In this document: positions 61,432 through 64,000 of the stretch, in pieces | How positions within the stretch are numbered: the stretch's first letter is position 1 | How the letters are laid out: each line of letters begins with the position of its first letter | NCBI GenBank assembly: GCA_050949725.1 | Contig: JBMNGH010000005.1 | Location: 1 to 64,000, forward strand | Length of the DNA stretch: 64,000 nt | From: JBMNGH01 sp050949725 | GTDB lineage: Bacteria > Bacillota > Thermosediminibacteria > Thermosediminibacterales > Tepidanaerobacteraceae | Reading direction: 5' to 3' | Program-made: the position numbers and the translations under genes | Notes under the pieces: generated by a model | Seen by the model: the letters and a program-made list of their open reading frames with translations, nothing else | What the model was told of the DNA's origin: nothing | The model's database searches: none

Positions 61432-63196
61432 TTGATCCGCCACCTTCCATCAGGCTCTCTATTTCGCTCTTCAATTCTGCCTCAATTTTATCAAACTCGT
61501 CGAGCGAATCTTCGTCCAAGAATTTTGCTCTAGCTATTCTCTCCCTTACAGGTAGGTTTTCAATATCGGAAAACAGCACATCGTGTTCTATTGCCTTTTT
61601 TGCTTGTTCGTAAAATAATAGTATGAGCTTTAACATCTTGTACTGTTTTAAAGACGACGTATAGGTATCTATCTCATGAAAAGCGTTCTGATGCAGGAAG
61701 TCTTCTCTGATTGACTTAGCCACTTCAAGCACAAGCCTATCATTTATAGAAAGTGCATCTATGCCCACAAGTCTTACTATTTCTTGCAAACTTGATTCTT
61801 CCTGCAACAACCTCATTGCTTCGGACCTTAAAGCCTTCCACTCAGAACTCACATTTTTGTCCATATATTCTTCAACAGAGTCAGTGTAAAGCGAATAACT
61901 GGTCAGCCAGTTTATGGCTGGGAAATGACGCGCATAAGCCAACGAAGCATCAAGGGCCCAAAAAACCTTGACAACCCTTAGTGTTGCTTGGGTGACAGGC
62001 TCCGAAAGATCTCCGCCGGGAGGTGAAACAGCCCCAACGGCTGTAAGCGCACCTTCTCTGTTTTGTCCACTCAAGCATACAACCCTGCCGGCCCTTTCGT
62101 AAAACTCGGCCAAGCGCCTTGCAAGATAAGCCGGATACCCTTCGTCACCAGGCATTTCCTCAAGCCTGCCTGACATCTCACGGAGTGCCTCAGCCCATCT
62201 TGATGTAGAATCAGCCATCAAAGCAACACTGTAACCCATGTCACGGTAATATTCGGCAATTGTTACACCAGTATAAATAGAAGCTTCACGCGCAGCGACA
62301 GGCATGTTTGATGTGTTGGCTATCAAAACTGTGCGCTTCATAAGTGGCTCACCAGTTTTTGGGTCTTTTAGTTCAGGGAATTCAAGGAGAACATCTGTCA
62401 TTTCATTTCCCCGTTCACCACAACCGATATACACGACTATCTCGGCATCCGCCCATTTTGCCAACTGGTGTTGTACTACCGTCTTCCCACTTCCGAAAGG
62501 TCCCGGTATACATGCCGTTCCACCTTTTGTGACAGGAAAAAATGTATCGATTACCCTCTGTCCCGTCGCCATAGGTATTTCCGGCGGCAACTTTTCTTTA
62601 TACGGCCTTGACATTCTAACAGGCCACTTCTGCATCATCGTTATTTCAACGATCTCCCCTGAATCCCTCTTTATTTTTGATACAGTCTCTGTAACGGTAA
62701 ACTCACCTTCAAAAATTTCCTCAATTATACCGGAAACTCCAGGCGGTACCATGATGCGGTGTTCTATTATGACGGTTTCCTGCACAGTACCTATTATATC
62801 GCCTTCTGTCACCTTATCTCCTTTTTTGACCGTCGGTTGAAATTTCCACTTCTTTTCCCGATTTAGTGCAGGCTCATCTATTCCTCTCGTAATATAACTT
62901 CCCGCTTTATCCGCAATAACATTGAGCGGGCGCTGGATGCCATCGAAAATACCTTCCAGCATACCAGGTCCAAGCTCAACACTAAGCGGGACTCCTGTTG
63001 ATTTTACAGGATCTCCGGGCCCAATGCCCGAAGTTTCTTCATATACTTGAATTGAGAGTTTTTCTCCATGTACTTCAATTACTTCACCTATAAGGCCTTC
63101 CCGGCCAACTCTGACCACGTCAAACATCTTGGCTTCAGGCAATCCCTTTGCCACAACGAGGGGGCCGGAAACTTTCACTACTACACCCTGGCTCAT
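61424..63196 (-). CDS. ntpA: V-type ATPase catalytic subunit A, second cluster
   Basis: 590 residues. The standard P-loop GPFGSGKT is at about residues 230-237, followed by QHQLAKWADAEIVVYIGCGERGNEMTDVL and ALMADSTSRWAEALREMSGRLEEMPGDEG. The bulge region with MVPPGVSGIIEEI is present. AGAGGGAAAGG precedes the ATG, which overlaps the subunit F stop by 4 bases. Confidence 0.96.
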   Translation of the reverse strand: MSQGVVVKVSGPLVVAKGLPEAKMFDVVRVGREGLIGEVIEVHGEKLSIQVYEETSGIGPGDPVKSTGVPLSVELGPGMLEGIFDGIQRPLNVIADKAGSYITRGIDEPALNREKKWKFQPTVKKGDKVTEGDIIGTVQETVIIEHRIMVPPGVSGIIEEIFEGEFTVTETVSKIKRDSGEIVEITMMQKWPVRMSRPYKEKLPPEIPMATGQRVIDTFFPVTKGGTACIPGPFGSGKTVVQHQLAKWADAEIVVYIGCGERGNEMTDVLLEFPELKDPKTGEPLMKRTVLIANTSNMPVAAREASIYTGVTIAEYYRDMGYSVALMADSTSRWAEALREMSGRLEEMPGDEGYPAYLARRLAEFYERAGRVVCLSGQNREGALTAVGAVSPPGGDLSEPVTQATLRVVKVFWALDASLAYARHFPAINWLTSYSLYTDSVEEYMDKNVSSEWKALRSEAMRLLQEESSLQEIVRLVGIDALSINDRLVLEVAKSIREDFLHQNAFHEIDTYTSSLKQYKMLKLILLFYEQAKKAIEHDVLFSDIENLPVRERIARAKFLDEDSLDEFDKIEAELKSEIESLMEGGGSNA

Positions 63197-63528
63197 TCCT
63201 TTCCCTCTCTTTCAAAAATAATATCCACTCCGATGGCTTTTTCTACGGATTTTTTAACGTCTTGAATACCTATCCCTAATGATCCCCTGTTACCGGGTAT
63301 AAGAGTTACTACCGGTAGCATTTGATTCCTGTACATCTCAATTCTTTCCCGTATATCTTTGGCAATCTGCTCTGTCACAAATATTGCCGCATATTTTTCT
63401 CTGGCAAGCCTTGACAATGTTCGGTCTGCTTGAATTTTGTCCATGACGGGAAAGATATCAACACCTAAGGATTTAAACGCCAGAACTGTATCTTTATCCC
63501 CGATTACTCCAATTTTATACATAGACAT
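63193..63528 (-). CDS. ntpF: V-type ATPase subunit F, second cluster
   Basis: About 111 residues: MYKIGVIGDKDTVLAFKSLGVDIFPV, then YAAIFVTEQIAKDI and LPVVTLIPGNRGSLGIGIQDVKKSVEKAIG, the classic F-subunit pattern. The start lies inside the end of subunit C; the ATG at 63528 follows GGAGAG by 9 bases. Confidence 0.92.
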   Translation of the reverse strand: MSMYKIGVIGDKDTVLAFKSLGVDIFPVMDKIQADRTLSRLAREKYAAIFVTEQIAKDIRERIEMYRNQMLPVVTLIPGNRGSLGIGIQDVKKSVEKAIGVDIIFEREGKE

Positions 63529-64000
63529 CACGCAGTCTCTCCTTAATCATTTCAGATGATATTCCGTTTATCTTTCCCACAAGCAAAATTCTTAAAACAT
63601 TTGTTTCGTATTCTTTTGCGACCAGATAGCCTATTACAGGTTCTGGGCCAAAAGGTTTGTATAGACCTGCCCTCACTAAATTAAGCAGATAATTATCGGC
63701 AAGCCTTTCATAGAGCGCAGGGCTACCGGTATTTACCCACCTTAAAAGACCCTCTTCTACCACTTTTTGATATGGGGAAGACATCAGAGCGTCTATTATC
63801 GCCTGTATTTGTTCGGTAAACTGCTTCAGAAAAAAGTCTGAGTCTAATTTGCCTCCCGGAAGCAAAGCATTTTCAAGCACTCTTACATCCGAATCCATAT
63901 ATTTTAGTCTTATCATTGTCTTGATATTCGTTAAGTCAGACAATGAATCGAAATAATCTTGCAGAAGATCATCGCTAATCTCTTCAACAAGCGATTTGAG
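63515..64000 (-). CDS. ntpC: V-type ATPase subunit C, second cluster, partial
   Basis: The frame is open to the right edge of the window, so this is the C-terminal ~161 codons of a subunit expected to be about 330-350 residues. NIKTMIRLKYMD, LLRWVNTGSPALYERLADNYLL and the ending GYLVAKEYETNVLRILLVGKINGISSEMIKERLRDVYV are diagnostic of the d-type subunit. The C-F-A-B-D order implies that I, K and E genes lie just outside. Confidence 0.92.
   Translation of the reverse strand, partial: LKSLVEEISDDLLQDYFDSLSDLTNIKTMIRLKYMDSDVRVLENALLPGGKLDSDFFLKQFTEQIQAIIDALMSSPYQKVVEEGLLRWVNTGSPALYERLADNYLLNLVRAGLYKPFGPEPVIGYLVAKEYETNVLRILLVGKINGISSEMIKERLRDVYV

Noticed and set aside
62304..62840. A 178-codon plus-strand frame
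   Set aside because: It is the antisense shadow of the catalytic V-ATPase subunit A.

Overview
The window reads as a low-GC, endospore-forming, flagellated anaerobe of the class Clostridia. The grounds are Shine-Dalgarno-led genes with frequent GTG and TTG starts, the sporulation genes spoIID, spoIIQ and spoIIID, flagellar rod genes beside an MreB-family gene, cdaA-cdaR-glmM, and V-type instead of F-type ATPases. Oxygen-sensitive amino-acid oxidation genes and a proline racemase fit an amino-acid-degrading anaerobe. A Tepidanaerobacter or Thermosediminibacter-like lineage would fit, but that is inference and no 16S rRNA gene is present. No tRNA, rRNA, CRISPR array or intact insertion sequence was recognised.

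Layout. 0.3-3 kb: an S-layer-anchored protein with duplicated YcdB-like repeats, then an array of GC-rich hairpins ending in a terminator. 3-6 kb: a CtBP-like dehydrogenase and an aspartokinase with a promoter, an early terminator and a possible 18-residue leader peptide. 6-10.3 kb: a five-gene flavin/iron-sulfur amino-acid dehydrogenase complex under a FadR-type regulator. 10.4-13.7 kb: the t6A genes tsaD, tsaB and tsaE with rimI, and four identical phased DnaA boxes. 13.7-19.4 kb: an amidohydrolase, a class-I glutamine amidotransferase-like hydrolase, mazEF, nnr, acpS and an hsp20 gene with a CtsR-like operator. 19.5-25 kb: thiT, decayed sequence including a truncated ABC ATPase, a LysR regulator, trkH-trkA and a pair of 54-bp hairpin repeats. 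25-28.5 kb: glmM, cdaR, cdaA.

28.7-37.3 kb holds a complete nine-gene V-type ATPase operon (H/G-C-I-K-F-E-A-B-D). 37.7-48.4 kb holds a RidA protein, lipoate ligase, an aminotransferase with its IclR regulator, then an M24 peptidase, an Asp/Glu-racemase family protein, proline racemase and a sigma-54 activator, and finally an ACT protein with phenylacetate-CoA ligase. 48.9-64 kb holds a nitronate monooxygenase-like gene, a lipoprotein, the conserved block fabZ-flgJ-like-flgG-flgF-mbl-spoIIID-spoIIQ-spoIID-murA-ywmB, and a second V-type ATPase cluster (C-F-A-B-D in view) that runs off the right edge.

Themes. Two V-type ATPases lie about 22 kb apart on the same strand, the second in the position where Bacilli and many Clostridia carry the F-type ATPase. 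Proline or hydroxyproline metabolism appears twice: a racemase cluster with a sigma-54 activator, and a dye-linked-type dehydrogenase complex. The c-di-AMP synthase locus is followed by potassium uptake genes, a physiological pairing known from c-di-AMP biology. The least explained elements are the hairpin array at 2.5-3 kb, the related-looking repeats at 24.9 kb, and the DnaA-box cluster at 11.5 kb.
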